Assembly (NCBI RefSeq): GCF_964275005.1
Contig: NC_092701.1
Coordinates: 32,817,919-32,881,918 of the forward strand
Direction: 5' to 3'
Length of the DNA stretch: 64,000 nucleotides
Origin: Diadema setosum
Taxonomy: Eukaryota; Echinodermata; Echinoidea; Diadematoida; Diadematidae
The first letter of the stretch is position 1, and every line of letters starts with the position of its first letter. A program made the translations under genes and the position numbers. Positions 1 to 13,600 of the stretch are shown piece after piece. Under the pieces are notes generated by a model. It did no database searches and was not told the origin of the DNA. It worked only from the letters and a program-made list of their open reading frames with translations.

Positions 1-165
1 TCAACGTTTATTTGATGAAAATTGGTTTTGAAATGGCTGGGATATCCAAAAAAAGAGCGATTCTAATAAAGTGTGGAACCCACACTTTATTACAATCGCT
101 ATGTTCTACTTTGTTTTTGGATGTTTCAGACATTCCAAACCCGATTTTCATCAAATAAACTTTGA
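1..165. repeat. Foldback-type inverted repeat at the window edge
   Basis: The two halves (about 1-77 and 89-165) are imperfect reverse complements around a short centre near 78-88. The outer arms share GTTTATTTGATGAAAAT and the inner arms share AATAAAGTGTGG. This is the layout of a palindromic MITE or foldback element. It may continue left of the window, so its true end and any target duplication cannot be seen. No coding capacity. Confidence 0.6.
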
Positions 166-1569
166 ATTCCTCTTAAGGTGTGCTCTTTACTACATCATAA
201 GTGTTTTCTTGGTATCTCGCAAAAAGTTAAAAGCCCAATTCTCATCTCCACCCTCATGTACCCATTCCTTTAATAGCGCCTTTACATTTCTTGTACGCTA
301 TAATCATAATTTATTGTTGTGCGTGTAGGCCTAAACTGTAATTGAATGCCTGAATTGTAAGAATAAGACCCATGTCTATGAAAAAAAAAAATGAGAGACA
401 TAGAAACCCTTATATTTACATTTTTAGTCTTATATTTTGTTCTTATTCTGGTATATGCTTACATCAATATTTAGACACTGCACATTAGTATAATATGTAG
501 GACTACCAGTGTGATAATCACTTGAACACTGCAGCAGTGACTTCTTGGTAGACTACTCTTTCCAGGGAGAAGGGCCTTTCTCTGTGACATACAGATTTAT
601 GTAGGCCTACGTTGTCTCGGCTTTGGTGTCAAAATGGGACTGAGCTTTGAATCCTATAATAAATCTTAGTCAGAGGCAAATTGTCAAACATAATAAAAAA
701 AAATGGAATGGACCACAGGTAACATAACATAATTCTTGTAGGCTTACTATCTAGGAGGAGCCAGGGACACAAGACAGAAAAAAAAAAAAACCAACAACAA
801 CAGGGTTAGGTTAGGTATATAAGGAGCCAAGGAAGGGGGTTAATTAAGCAAAGAGATGCTAGCAAAGCCTGAAAAGGAAATGTATAGGGCCAGTGACGAT
901 CCCAACATCCAAAGGCTCACAGATGTGCAACCTGTGAAGGTTAGATGATTTATGAATAGACAGGCAACATAATAGTGAAACAAGATCAGGAACAACCACG
1001 TAGGCCTAGTGGTGAAGAATAAGAAGGGGTGAACAACAACAACAACAACAACAACATAACACAGCAACAACAGGACAAGTGAGGAGCTTAGGAGGGGTAA
1101 CCGGTACAGCTACAGAAAGGCCAAAAGCTTGCAAGTACGTCACAAATATGGCCAAAAGAAGTTAGAGCCAAATTAGAGCCAATGCACCTCGGACCAAACA
1201 TAATCAAAAATCAAAACAGGATACTCAGTAATAACAGCAGCCTCTATTATGGCAAAGCTGCGGTGGCTTTTAAACATTTCGCTGATCCACATGTGAGGAA
1301 ACATAGATTGGTGGTAGCTGAATCAGAGAACTGAATTCAGCGAATATCTGTATTGCGTATGTACGGAGGAGCCAGACTGCGTAGATCCCATAGAGCTCCG
1401 CTCAGGCATTATAACACACGTAGCCATAGCATAAACACAGACAAGCTCATCATCAGGTTTCGGCGACGTGTACAGCACCTAAGTGAACATCATGGCCAAC
1501 TAAGTCAAGAAAGAACATTTTATCTGTTTTAACTTCTGACCACCGATCGGGATCCAGCTGAGTGGCATC
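166..1569. other. EDEM3 upstream region and 5' UTR
   Basis: No gene is visible here. The sequence is AT-rich with short A runs and a CAA-repeat stretch near 1035-1056. It must hold the EDEM3 promoter and 5' UTR because the first coding exon starts at 1570. An in-frame stop (TGA, 1537-1539) precedes that start. No TATA box or obvious core promoter is evident, and the transcription start cannot be placed. Confidence 0.45.
1465..1470 (+). promoter_or_regulatory. Possible UPR-type ACGT-core site (GACGTG)
   Basis: GACGTG lies about 100 bases upstream of the EDEM3 start codon. EDEM genes in other animals are induced by the unfolded protein response, through XBP1/ATF6 sites with a (T)GACGTG core. 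The six-base match alone is weak, and the site could lie within the 5' UTR. Confidence 0.2.
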
Positions 1570-1676
1570 ATGATGAGGAAAATGTCGGTTTCTTCGCTCC
1601 ACGTATGTCTCGTGATCGTAGCTGTGTCGGAATTCTGTAATTATGCATCTGGGAACATCGATAAAAACACACGCAA
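1570..1676 (+). CDS. EDEM3: EDEM3 exon 1: start codon and signal peptide
   Basis: ATG at 1570 (a second ATG follows at once) opens a 35-codon reading frame beginning [20 protein letters not shown]. This has a short basic start and then a hydrophobic core, as in an ER signal peptide. An in-frame TGA lies 31 bases upstream. The frame ends at a GTGAGT donor in phase 2 (AA). Exon 2 at 28241 starts with G, completing a lysine codon and giving TRKEEVLEMF, which aligns with the human region preceding VLEMF. No other signal-peptide exon of matching phase was found between here and 28241. The call rests on phase, position and signal-peptide character, not on transcript data. Confidence 0.75.
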
Positions 1677-4600
1677 GTGAGTTTGTTTTGTAATTTATTG
1701 CTTTGCTTTGCCTTTGGCTTTGGTTTGGCTTTTTGGTTAGATTTGACGTTTAAGATGCTATAATTTAAGTGGGCCTTTGTAGTTTCCACAGACCACTGAT
1801 AAGTCGATAATTTCCAAAGATCACTGATAAGTTGATAGTTGAGAAGGTAGTGTCTACTGCATACAAACTACTAGTTAACCCCGGGGCGCTCCATTTGGCA
1901 TTCCAGTTGTGAACTCTTTGTGGACGCCGTGGTGAGTGTGGCTGTGGAGGCTCGAACGCCTTTGCGTTCCGGCTGCTCGAAGTTACTGTACAATGTACAG
2001 TGTACATTCTGCAGAAGGTTCAATAGGAACATATCAGGCCAAAAGCCCAAGGCCAAGTCAACTGCAAAGCATACCCTACTGGTTGCAGGTGCCTGCTTTT
2101 CAGTAGGGGAGCAGAGACAAAATCGCAGGTTCCTGCGTATTCGCAGAAACCTGCATATATGCAGGCGATTTTAGAGGTTTTTCGCTCTAAAAACCTGCGA
2201 ATTCGCAGGTTGCGTTCCGATTACAGCCTCTTGCGGCCAGGCGTTTCATCAGAGGTTTCCGAAAATGGCACCATCCGAAGCAGCGCCTAACGTTGCCTTA
2301 GATGCGAAATTTATAGAAAATTCTGGTGTTGCGTTTTCTTTTAAATCGCCGATAAGTGAAAAATGTGTAATCGATCGAAAATGACGTCATCGTAATACAA
2401 GCCCAGTCATGTGACCAGAGCACGTGACACACAAAACCTGCGAATTCGCGATCGCAGGTCGACCTCATGGAGGGGAATGTTATTACTGCCAGTGATCAGA
2501 CTGCAATGGGGGTATACATTTCAACTCCCCCAGGAAGGCTAATTGATTGACACCGTTTATCTTGTCTTCTGTGGTCTGGTCATGTAATCTATTTTTATTG
2601 GCTGTCTGAGGATTTAAATACGTGAAAGCTGTTTCTGCTTATAGATCTTGGTGATACAGTTAACTTAAGCGACTATGCGACCTCCAGACCTTGGCATTGA
2701 TTGTGTAGTGTGTACTGTTTAATATGAATCTCAACCTGCAATGTTATGACTGCCGTTTACATGTATTATCACCTCCCTGATTATACCATGGAGCTACCAA
2801 CATAGCTCCATGATTATACTGAGTAGGTCATGTAATCTACTAGTAGATGCGTCAAAGTGACCATCCGCATGCAGGTGTACTATACCATGGAGTAGCTCCA
2901 TGACTGTACACAGATTCTCCATGTAGTTTTAGCAGACCATGGAGGTAAACAAACACTGACTCGCTATGCATCATGGAGCTCCATGCGTGCATGATGAACA
3001 CCATGTAATTCCATACTCTGCAGCTCCATGTCTGTAGTATGCTGATACTTGATGTATATACAATGAGATAAAAATCGATTCAAGAAACCGAGTCGATTAT
3101 TGCTCATTAAATTGCTTGAAACTTTGATGATTTGCGCTCATATTAGCTGTAAAAGCTAATTTTTATTGTAACATTTTCATTTTGCCCTGAGCTTGGGATT
3201 GTTTTATATTTATATTTTTGTATGTAGATGTATTATATCATTCCTATAAATTATTTAACTATGTTTGTGTGAAAGGGACATAGCTTATGTACTAGGCCTA
3301 CTGTTTTGGATCACTTATGTTGTATATCATTTTCATTATGTATTGTTTCATGATATATCTACATTTTGTTTGTGAATATATTTAACATAAAAAAGTTGCC
3401 CAAAAATTGCATGTTACATCAACACCAAACTTGAACTCATGATTCCCAATCTAACTTAGCAACACAAAAATGAACATACACTGACAGTATACAGAGTGAC
3501 ACGGCACAAACACGTATATTATCCATATTCCACACACACACCCACCCATACACAAAACGTCTGTACAAAAATGGAAATAAAGACGATGTAAAACGGCAAG
3601 ATGAGAATAACAGTAGTAAGAACAATAAAAACAGAACATGAAGAAGGAAACGTGGAAGAGGAGGAAGATGACGGTGAAAAGACGGGAAGTTCGAATAATA
3701 ATAGAACACCACTCTTAGAAAAAAAAAAAAAAAAACAACCTAAAAAAAACCTCCCTGAACCGTGGGGGGGGGGGGGGGGGGCGGATGATTGTACATGCCA
3801 TCCCCCACTCTGTCAGTTGGGGGATTGATCCCCCATCCCTCTCCTGTCTATACGCGCCTGATATTACGATAACAATGTCTAGTCAGTCACACAGATTCAA
3901 CACATCATTATAATCTACAGAGAATGCAGGCACATTTAAACAATCGGTAACTAGAAACATATATGCAGCATATTTATCAAATAATACAAAGTCACATTTT
4001 AGAGATACAAACAAGACATTGGGAATGGCCTCCATTTATGCATATCCACCCCTAAAGCCAATATACGCTTATTTAAAAAAAATGGACCTATTTGTCCTTT
4101 GACAAAATTCCTCCGAAAAACCATGCATTTGATTTCTCATATAGATCACATTTGGTTGCGAAGGCATACAAGCCTCTTAATCATGTATGACAGTGATAAA
4201 ACAAGATTTTAATATCCTCGTCCGACCTTCACAGTGGTTATGTGCACAGTAACAATTCAAAACTAGAACCATCACTGAAGGTGTTAGATAATACTCTCGC
4301 CCAATCGTCAAGTCTTGTATTAAAAGCACCGGTCAAAAACTACAAAAGTTCACTTTGCAAGGTTTGTCAGTAACTTATAATTTTTCAGTAACTTATAATT
4401 TGTACACAATATCAGATACGCTAAAAACATTTGGCGTCACAAAACCAGAATTTTCAAACATAGTACAACGTAAGTCAATGCCTTCAAGTATATTTTGAAC
4501 CATTTATAAGAATACTGGTACATATATATGTTATACAAAATAACCATATAACTTATTTATAAAGCACATATCATGAATACGTCTCTATGTGCTTTATTAA

Positions 4601-7600
4601 AAACTAATTGTTTGTGGAGGTATTTAGGAATAAATGAGTTAGATTATTAACAACATATGAACAATTATTATCAAGAGTACCAGAGGCGGCTCTCGGGGGG
4701 GGGGGGGGGGGGGGGGGGGTGACTTTCCGACTTTTTGAAGTACCCAAATAATGTGCCCTTTTCTCTTGGGAAAGTGCCCCTTTTCAGGACAAAAAGTGCC
4801 CCCTTCTCAAAAAAAGAAAGAAAAATAGTTAAAGTGTCCCCTTTTCAAGCCCAAAAGTGCCCCTTTCTACTACAAAAAAAAAAAAAAAAAAAGAATGTGC
4901 TTCTTTTTCTTGGGAAAGTGTCCTTTCTAAAAAAAAAAAAATGTGCCCTTTTCCTTGGGAAAGTGCCCCTTTTCAGGCCAAAAGTGCCCATTTCTTTTTC
5001 GGTAATTAACAAATTTGTGTGCCCTTTTAGGCTGCGCCCCCCCCCCCCCCCCCCCACTTTCAACCTCGCTCCGCCGCCCCTGAAGAGTATACTACAGTAT
5101 ATAGTATGTACATGAAATCATGAAATCACGCTGGCGGTTTTCAAGTTTTACTGCCTTGCCTGTGTAATTTCCGTAGGTTGATGAATACATGAATACATTG
5201 GAATATGGATAGAAGATAATGTTTTATTAACAACAATTAGTAGGCCTGTACTGTACATGTGCGATGTCAATGCTTAACGATACAAAGTAAGTGACTATAA
5301 TGTTTACAATGTTTCTTAAGCCCCTAACTACTACACAAGGCAAGTGCCAAATTGTGTCTCGCCCATTTGCGTACAAGATATTACTATTTTTCTAACTCAA
5401 AGAAGTTCATTTGACCGGGCTATGACACTCCAATAGCGAATCCGTGCCCGCACAGACTGAGAGTGCCAAGGAATATGTTCATTTCATAGAAAATGCCGCC
5501 GTCCCAAAAGCGATGTCGATCGACGACATTAAAATCGCTGGTTCCGCCGATCCCGTGTATCAAGCTGTGATTGAAGCGATCCGGAACGGCGCATGGCCTC
5601 TCAACCACGACAACGAACTCTCCGCATACAACAGGGTGCGAGGCGAGCTCATTCCCCTGACCGATAACGACATCGTTCTCCGTGATCGCCGTCGCATTGT
5701 GCCGCGATCTCTCCGCGATCATGTGATCTCACTTGCACTCGAGGGACATCAAGGCATGGCGAAAACAAAGCAACTTTTTCGCACCAAAGTTTGGTTTCCA
5801 CAGATCGACAGCCTTGTCGAAAAGAAAATTCGAGAATGCCTGGCATGTCAGGCAAACGTCGATCGAGGAAAACATCCGTGCGCTGCTGAAAATGACTACT
5901 CTCCCGGCACGCCCCTGGGAGCAAATCGCGATCGACTTCCATGGCCAACTGCCGTCTGGCCATTGCCTACTTGTAATTGTCGACGAATATTCGCGATTCC
6001 CCGTCGTCGAAATCCTCAAATCTACCTCCGCTAAAGCGACTTCGCGATCTTCGGCATACCCGCGACCGTTGAGTCCGATGACGGCCCGCCATTCCAGAGC
6101 GCTGAATTCCTCGACTTTGCGAAACGATTGAGCTCCCGCCATCATCGCATGACACCCTACTAGTCAGAAGCGAATGGCACCGCTGAAAGGTTCATGCGAA
6201 ATCTCAACAAAGTTCTACGAACCGCGAAATCGGAAGAAGCTAATGTAACACTCTATTGTTTTTTTGGATTGATTGTGGTAAGCGTGGACTTTGTAGGCGA
6301 GTGTCACTGGAGTATAAGTATCAGGATCACGACGGTGATAATAATGCAAAGTCACCACTCGTAACACTTGTATAACTGAGTGTTACTAGAAACGTATAAC
6401 AGTTCAGTAGAATGTGCGATGACAGTCTCAGCTGGATGACACAATGATAATGATGACGAAGAGACGCGAAGGAAAGTACAGTTCAGCCAGAATGTATACT
6501 TTATTTGTAGTAATACAGGAACTTGGTGAAAGTACAATCTCAATATATGAACACTTGGCACTCCCTGGTATGCTCCCAATCGGGGCTAGAGTGTATCGCT
6601 GATATCCCTCTGCCGGGTGGCAAGAGGCCTGGCCGAACCAGTGTAAGTTTGGCTGAACAAGAACTAAGAGTATGGATGTACAGGGACATTTATACTAAAA
6701 CCTGTGAATACATTATTATTGACACTTTGCATAAAATAAAAGGGGAGAGTATTGTTTACTAATACATATGCAGGATATCTCTTAGAAGGCAATCCAAATT
6801 TGGGAAGGGGAAAGTCCTAATACCATATTTGGTCATGAGAGTTTATGAATGAACTCACTATTCTGTAATAGTGGTCATCAGCACAAAGGAATGTGCTGGT
6901 CAAGTGTTTTAGGGAGAAGTCTAAACAAAGGGGCTCATAATCGGTGGGTGGCATGGGTCAGTGGGGACTGACCACTTTCCAAATAAACCAGTGCGTCCTG
7001 CGTCATAATGCACTGCAAGGACATCTACAGTGGGAAGTGAGGAGTGGGGAAGAAGGACATAATTTTGGATCTTACATTCGTCCGGCATTTCAAAAAGAAA
7101 CGTCCTCGTTTCATATAGGAAATAAAACAAACATTATTTTTAGATATTGCAAGGGAATGTACAAATTGTAATATCAAAAGCGTATACTCGAACTTAGATG
7201 TGATTAACTTAACAAAAGTAATCGAAATTGGCAAACTGAGTGAAAGTGTTGATTAAAACGATTGACTGACTGATACTGGAAACATAATTAAACATAGAAG
7301 CATAAAAGAAGTACAAATCATAACAGTGTAATCGACTGATTACAGTAAACAAAATGGCATAAAAGACAAGGATTAAACATAAAATATCAATGTAATTCAA
7401 GTACACCTAAAGTTATCGTAACAACTGTCGGCTGTGTAACATTATGATCATACAATAAGGACTTAACCTGTTGTATGAAAAACTTTGAAAGTGGTGATGT
7501 CAGCTTTCACCTAGTCAGGAAATGCTACTTACGACAAAATTAACCATCACATAAAGTCAGCAGGCATAGAGAGACCTAACATACAGGCAAAATCAATTTC

Positions 7601-10600
7601 TATTAAGATAAACATATCATATAACTAGGCATCAGCATTAGAATTACATCATTATTATTGTAGTACCGTTGTACAGTCATCATCCACGTGTGATTATCTT
7701 AGTAAAGGGGAATACCATAAAAATCAGGTCTCTTAATTAACCTACCACTACGAGTGTGGGTGTGAGGGTCATGGTTCCGGGCATGGGCATCATGGGAAGG
7801 TGGAAGAGGAGGAGGAGGAGAAAGAGATGGAGCTTCAGCAGTTGGTTGAGAAGACGAGTAGGTAGGAAATGGAAACACAGGTATGTGAAAAACAACTTGT
7901 TCCTCAGATGTAGGTGGAGAGGGTGGGTTGGGAGTGAAAGGGGGCGTGGGTTGTGATGTGGGCTCAAGATAGGGTTTGAGGCGGTTGTAGTGGAGAACTT
8001 TAGGGGGAGAGCTGGGATTAGACAAATCTGATAGGTGATATAGAATGCCATTGTCATCTTTTCGCATTATGCGATAGGGGCCTTTCCATTTCGCAGAGAG
8101 CTTCTCACGAGTTGGAACAGTTACAAGCACTTTATCTCCTACTTCGTATGGGATGAAACGTGTGGTTCTGTCATAATGCGCTTTTTGTGAGTGTCGCGCC
8201 CGTTCGGTCTTTGCGTCGGCATGCTCAAATGCTGAGTGCAAACGGTGGAGGAGGGTTGTTGCGTAATCATCTGGTGTGTGTGATGTTGCAACGGGGTCAG
8301 ATGAGGTCAAGACTGAGAGAGGGGTGGAAGCTTCACGTCCGTGGACAAGAAAGAAGGGGGTGAAACCAGTAGTGGAATTAGGTGTAGTGTTGTACGCAAA
8401 TTGATGCTGGCTGAGGACAAGATCCCAGTCGGTAAGGGCGGAGGAAAGGCGTTTACCAAGTTCAAGTTTGAGGGTGCGGTTATGTCTTTCGACTAAACCA
8501 TCTGACTGAGGGTGGTAGGGGGTGGTGCGTGTTTTGGAAATGCCAAGTTTTGTACACAACCTAGTCATGAGATTCGACTCAAATTGTCGACCTTGGTCGG
8601 AATGAATGGAGTCAGGAATGCCATGTTGACAAATGAAATTGTCGAATAGGCAGTCTGCTACAGAAGTCGCTGTCTGATTTGGCATAGGGTAGAGGTTGAC
8701 ATATTTTGTGAAATAGTCAACTACGACAAGTACGTATCGATTTGCACGAGGGGTGAGGGGTAACTCAGTTATGTCAACACCAATGCGCTGAAAGGGACGG
8801 GAGGAGGGGATGGGTTTGAGGGGGGCTCTGTGAGCAGGGACAGGGTTGCGCCTTACCTGACATGGGAGGCAGCGGTTGCAAAAATCTGCAATGTCGCTAC
8901 GCATTCCAGGCCAGTAACACATCTGATCAGCCTTCTGTAAGACTTTATCAGCACTGAAATGACCAGATAGTGGTCCACCATGGAGGATAGAGAGCACCAA
9001 TGGGGTGAGTGAATGTGGAATGACAACTTGTCTGTTCATAGCGCCTGAAGGGAGGCGTCGAATGCGACATAGCAGTCCGTCATGAATTTCTAAGCGTTCA
9101 AGTTCACTATGAAATTTACGCAGGGGAATTTCATACCTAGGGATGGCAGATCGAGGGGGAATGGAACCAGATCGAATCCATGACATTACTTTGCTCAAAG
9201 TGGGGTCAGATTGTTGTGCTTGATGGAGACGATGACCATCAGCCAACAATGATGCACACAGTGTATCAAGATTACCAGGAGGTGTTGCTGTTTGTGAGGG
9301 CAAGCTGGGGGTGGGGTCAGTTGTGACAGCAGGATTGTCAGTTTGGGTAGGAGGAGGGGAGACAGGTGAGGAATGGTGACATGAACATGATGATGATGAA
9401 ATAGGTGGAGGTGATGAGAGGGGAGGTAGTGAATGAGATGGAGGGATGGAGACGACAGATATGATAGGAGGTTCAGGTGGTTCAGGTGGAGGTGGTACAC
9501 GAGACAATGCGTCTGCATTGGCATGACGAGCACCATCACGATGTTCGATGACCCAATCGAACGTCTCTAGCTCGAGGGCCCATCGGCTACGTCGTGAAGT
9601 TGCCGTGCCAGAGTCGTGACCAACAGGCAGCCGCCTGAGGCCGACAAGAGGCTTGTGATCTGTGATGATGGTAAATGGGGAAGTCAGCAGATAGTGGCGG
9701 AAATGACGTACAGACCAGACTATTGCCCACAATTCACGATCATAGGTAGACCAACGTCGCTCAGTGTGCGACAGCGCACGACTAGCATACGCTATTACAT
9801 GTTCCTTGCCATTGAGGCGTTGCGTCAATACTGCACCTACAGCAAAGTTTGATGCGTCAGTATGCAGTGTGAATGGCTCAGAAAAGACAGGGAATGACAT
9901 GATAGGGGGTGAAGTGAGTGTGTCTCGCAATGTGCGAAATGCTTTTCCGCACTCATCTGACCACTCAAACAAGGCACCTTTCATTGTAAGTGCATATAGC
10001 GATCGAGCTACATGCGCAAAATTCTTCACAAATCGGCGGTAATACGAACACAAACCCAGGAAAGCTCGAAGTTCAGTGACATTGCGAGGGGTGGGCCATG
10101 AACGTACCTTGTCAATGTTGGTAGGGTCAGGGAGGACCTTCTGAAAGAAAGTACACTTGTCAGGACGTAGTTTGAGACCAGCTGACCGAAGACGATCAAA
10201 CACTGCACGCAATCGACCAAGTTTCTCATCAAATGTGCGGCCAAATATGATTATGTCATCAAGATAGACCAGCACAGAATCCCAGTGCAAACCACGCAAA
10301 ACTAATTGCATGAGTCGTTGGAAGGTAGATGGGGCGTTTCGAAGTCCCATGGGCATCACAGTGAATTGATACAAATCAGTACCTGTAGTGAAAGCAGTTT
10401 TTGGTTTGTCATCTGGATCCATAGCAACTTGCCAATACCCACTGGACAAATCTATCGTACTGAAATAGACATTTCCAGCAAGTGCATCAAGCGTGTCATC
10501 AATTCTGGGGAGAGGATGGGAATCAGGACATGTAACTCTATTCAACTTGCGATAGTCAACACAGAACCGATATGAACCAGACTTTTTCTTCACCATAACA

Positions 10601-13600
10601 ACAGGTGAGCTCCAAGGGCTAGAACTAGGTTCAATAACTCCAGCCTCAAGCAGGCGATCACATTGCTGCTTGATTTCTTGGCGAATGTTGGGAGAAGTCC
10701 GGTATGCACGTTGTCGAATGGGAGGAGCGGTGTCAGTAGGGATGACATGTTGAACAAGATCAGTGCGACCATAATCATCAGCAGACTGGCTGAAAACATC
10801 TGCATATTCATTGAGCAGAGCAGTAACCTGAGCACATTCATCAGAAGTCAATGATGTTGAAGAGAGATCAAATGAGGGAGAGGTGTGAGAGTTAGTAGAG
10901 GGGATAGGTTGAGTGACATTCGAGGCACAATATTGTTCTCCAGAGCGGCCGAGGAGGGGGTGAAATTCACCTAGCGGCATCCCAGGGTACAACGTGATCG
11001 ACGATGATGTCGGATTTGCTACACGAACTGGGATTGCACCATCAACTACTGAGGAGAGAGTACATGCAACAACAACAGGCAACTCATTAGTAGGTTCAAG
11101 CACACCATCAATGTCTGATGAGGAATTGACAAAAGTCTCGCCAAGGGAGATGGGGAGGACTGTTTCACTCCAAGGAGGGATAACAACCTCGACATCGACG
11201 ACTGCAGACACAACTAGTGGAACAGTAAGGGCAGGTTCTACGAGACGGAGGGAAATAGATGACAGTGAAATAGAGCCTTGATTCAAGTCTAAGCAAGCCT
11301 GATGAGCACATAGGAAATCCCATCCCAAGATGACTTGAGGATGAATTCCACGTGCAACCTGAAAATGGTGTGAAAATTGAGCCGAATGAGAAGAAAAGTC
11401 AACCAAAATAGAGCCTAATGTATCTAAGACATCACCTGAAACAGCTTTGATAGGGGTAGGCAATGATAGATATGGTCGGGAAGAGAGTGAGGGGAGAGAG
11501 AAGCGAAGTTGCTCACCAATGAGTGACACCGTAGCACCAGTATCGATCAGAGCATGTATTGCAGTTGAACCAATGGATATCAATAGACGGGATGAAATGG
11601 AGGGAGGAGGGGAAGGGCGGGGTTGGGTCTCAGTGGAGGATGCTGACAGGTGACCCGTGCTCTCAGCTTGTTTTAGTTTCCCTGGTTCTGAAATGATACG
11701 CGGGCAGGAGAATTGCGGCGCATTGCACTAGGCATTGATCGGGAGGAAGGGCTTTGAGATCGATGACGATACTGGACATCGTCTCGACGTCTATCTTCTG
11801 AGTCACGCGACTGTACATCGTCACGACGTCTATCGTCATGACGTCTATCATCTGAGTAACGCGAGCTATAACTGTAGCGGGGAGAATCGCGCGGCGACGC
11901 AGGGTAATCACGCGAATAGGGATCGGCAGTGTAATTGTTGCTATGACGACGAGTGGGGTATGGGCTTGGGCTTCGCCCGCGGGAGGGCGGCATAGGGGAA
12001 TAATGTCGTCGATCAGGAGTCGGTGATCGAGGTCGGGGGTATGACTGGCGATGATATGTATCACCATAGAACCTATCATGACGGTCATGGGCAGAAGGGG
12101 AGCGGTAACGATCACGAGAATGAGACCGGGTGTAATCAGGACGATAACGAGGACGGGAACGAGATGCGTCGCTCTGAGCATTCTGAAACGAGTCATATTG
12201 TGATTGTAGGGCATGGACTGACAATTGAAGAGAGTCGATTCGTTGTAAAATTTTGTCAAGGGGATCGCCAGGAGCAGTTGCAGTAGCAGCAACATGGTTG
12301 TGGTTGGGTTGTGAAGAGAAAGGAGAGGAAAATTTTAGTGATTCTGATGCACGCTCAATGCGTTGAGCTATGCTCAGCGCTTCGTCGGTGTTGCGGGCTC
12401 CATGCTCGTGGCATTTCGCCTGCATGTCCGGGCTGAGGCCAGCCACAAATCTCCGAAATATTTCGTCCTCACGGGCGGCAGTATCTAATTTGGGGAAGGC
12501 TAGAGTTGTCAGGCGGTTTAATTCCGACAAAAAAACTTCCAGGGGTTCATTTGGTTGTCTGGGGCGAGCATTTAGCATTCTACGGAAAGAGGTAATTTCA
12601 TCTTGTCTTGAAAAAATTCTCTCAAGTTGCTCTTTGGCCTTCTTGAAGTCTTGTTTGGTTGCTGCAGGGAAAGCATCCCAAACTGCAAATGCAGCGCCCT
12701 GTAGACGGGACCCTAACATTTTTGCCATATCAATATTATCTGAATTGGGACAGGCATCAATTGCCACTTCCAAGCGTCGACACCACTGGCGAAAATCAGT
12801 GGTGCCATCACCCGAAAAGGATGGGGGGAACGAGATTGGGACAAAAGCACCAGGAAGGGAGGGGGAGGTAGAACCAATGTCAGAGTCAGGCATTGTGAAA
12901 GTAACCAAATAACGTAAGTGACAAAAAGGCTACGAGAAATAAAACTATGAAAACGGATCAGGGGACTGGAGGAGGATGAGAGGCACTATAACTTTGCAAT
13001 GTAATGCAAAGCTATAAAATCACATGTAATACGCTTAGTAAAGTGTCTGCCGACAACACAAAGAAGAAAACAATTGCTATAAAGGGAGGGGTAGTATAGT
13101 GTATAGCAAAGAAAACAAACTATATGATATACTACTATAAGCTATCACAATACCTATATCATATATGTATAAATCATGGAATGCAGTGATAATGACAGCT
13201 AACATAAAAACTTAAAATAGAGCATAAGGTCGTATACACACAAAGAAATGCAATATAATTCATACAATAGAAATAATATAGAAAGAGGGAAAATAAAGTT
13301 CGAAAGTAGACTTAACAATCTGGAGAGAAGTGACAGATGAACAGGCGAGGTTAGCCGGGAAGACTGTGTTGAGGAGCCCACGAAGGCAGCTTCCTTGCAG
13401 GCGCAGCTTCAGGTAGCACAAGTCCGGAGACAGGATGAGGAGGATGACCACAGTAGAGGGAAGATGATGGGTTGACAGAAGATCGTCAGGTACAGAAGGT
13501 TGTCAGGTAGAAGCCGAAGGTAGACAGGAAGAAGATGAACAGGATCCCAGAAAGTCGATGAGAAGAGATGACCGGGGGGAGTTGAACAGGAAACACAGAC

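Noticed and set aside
4735-5115. 126-residue frame
   Set aside because: Made of AAAGTGCCCC tandem units and homopolymers within the hAT-like element.
12370-12912. 180-residue + strand frame
   Set aside because: It is the antisense shadow of the gag gene.
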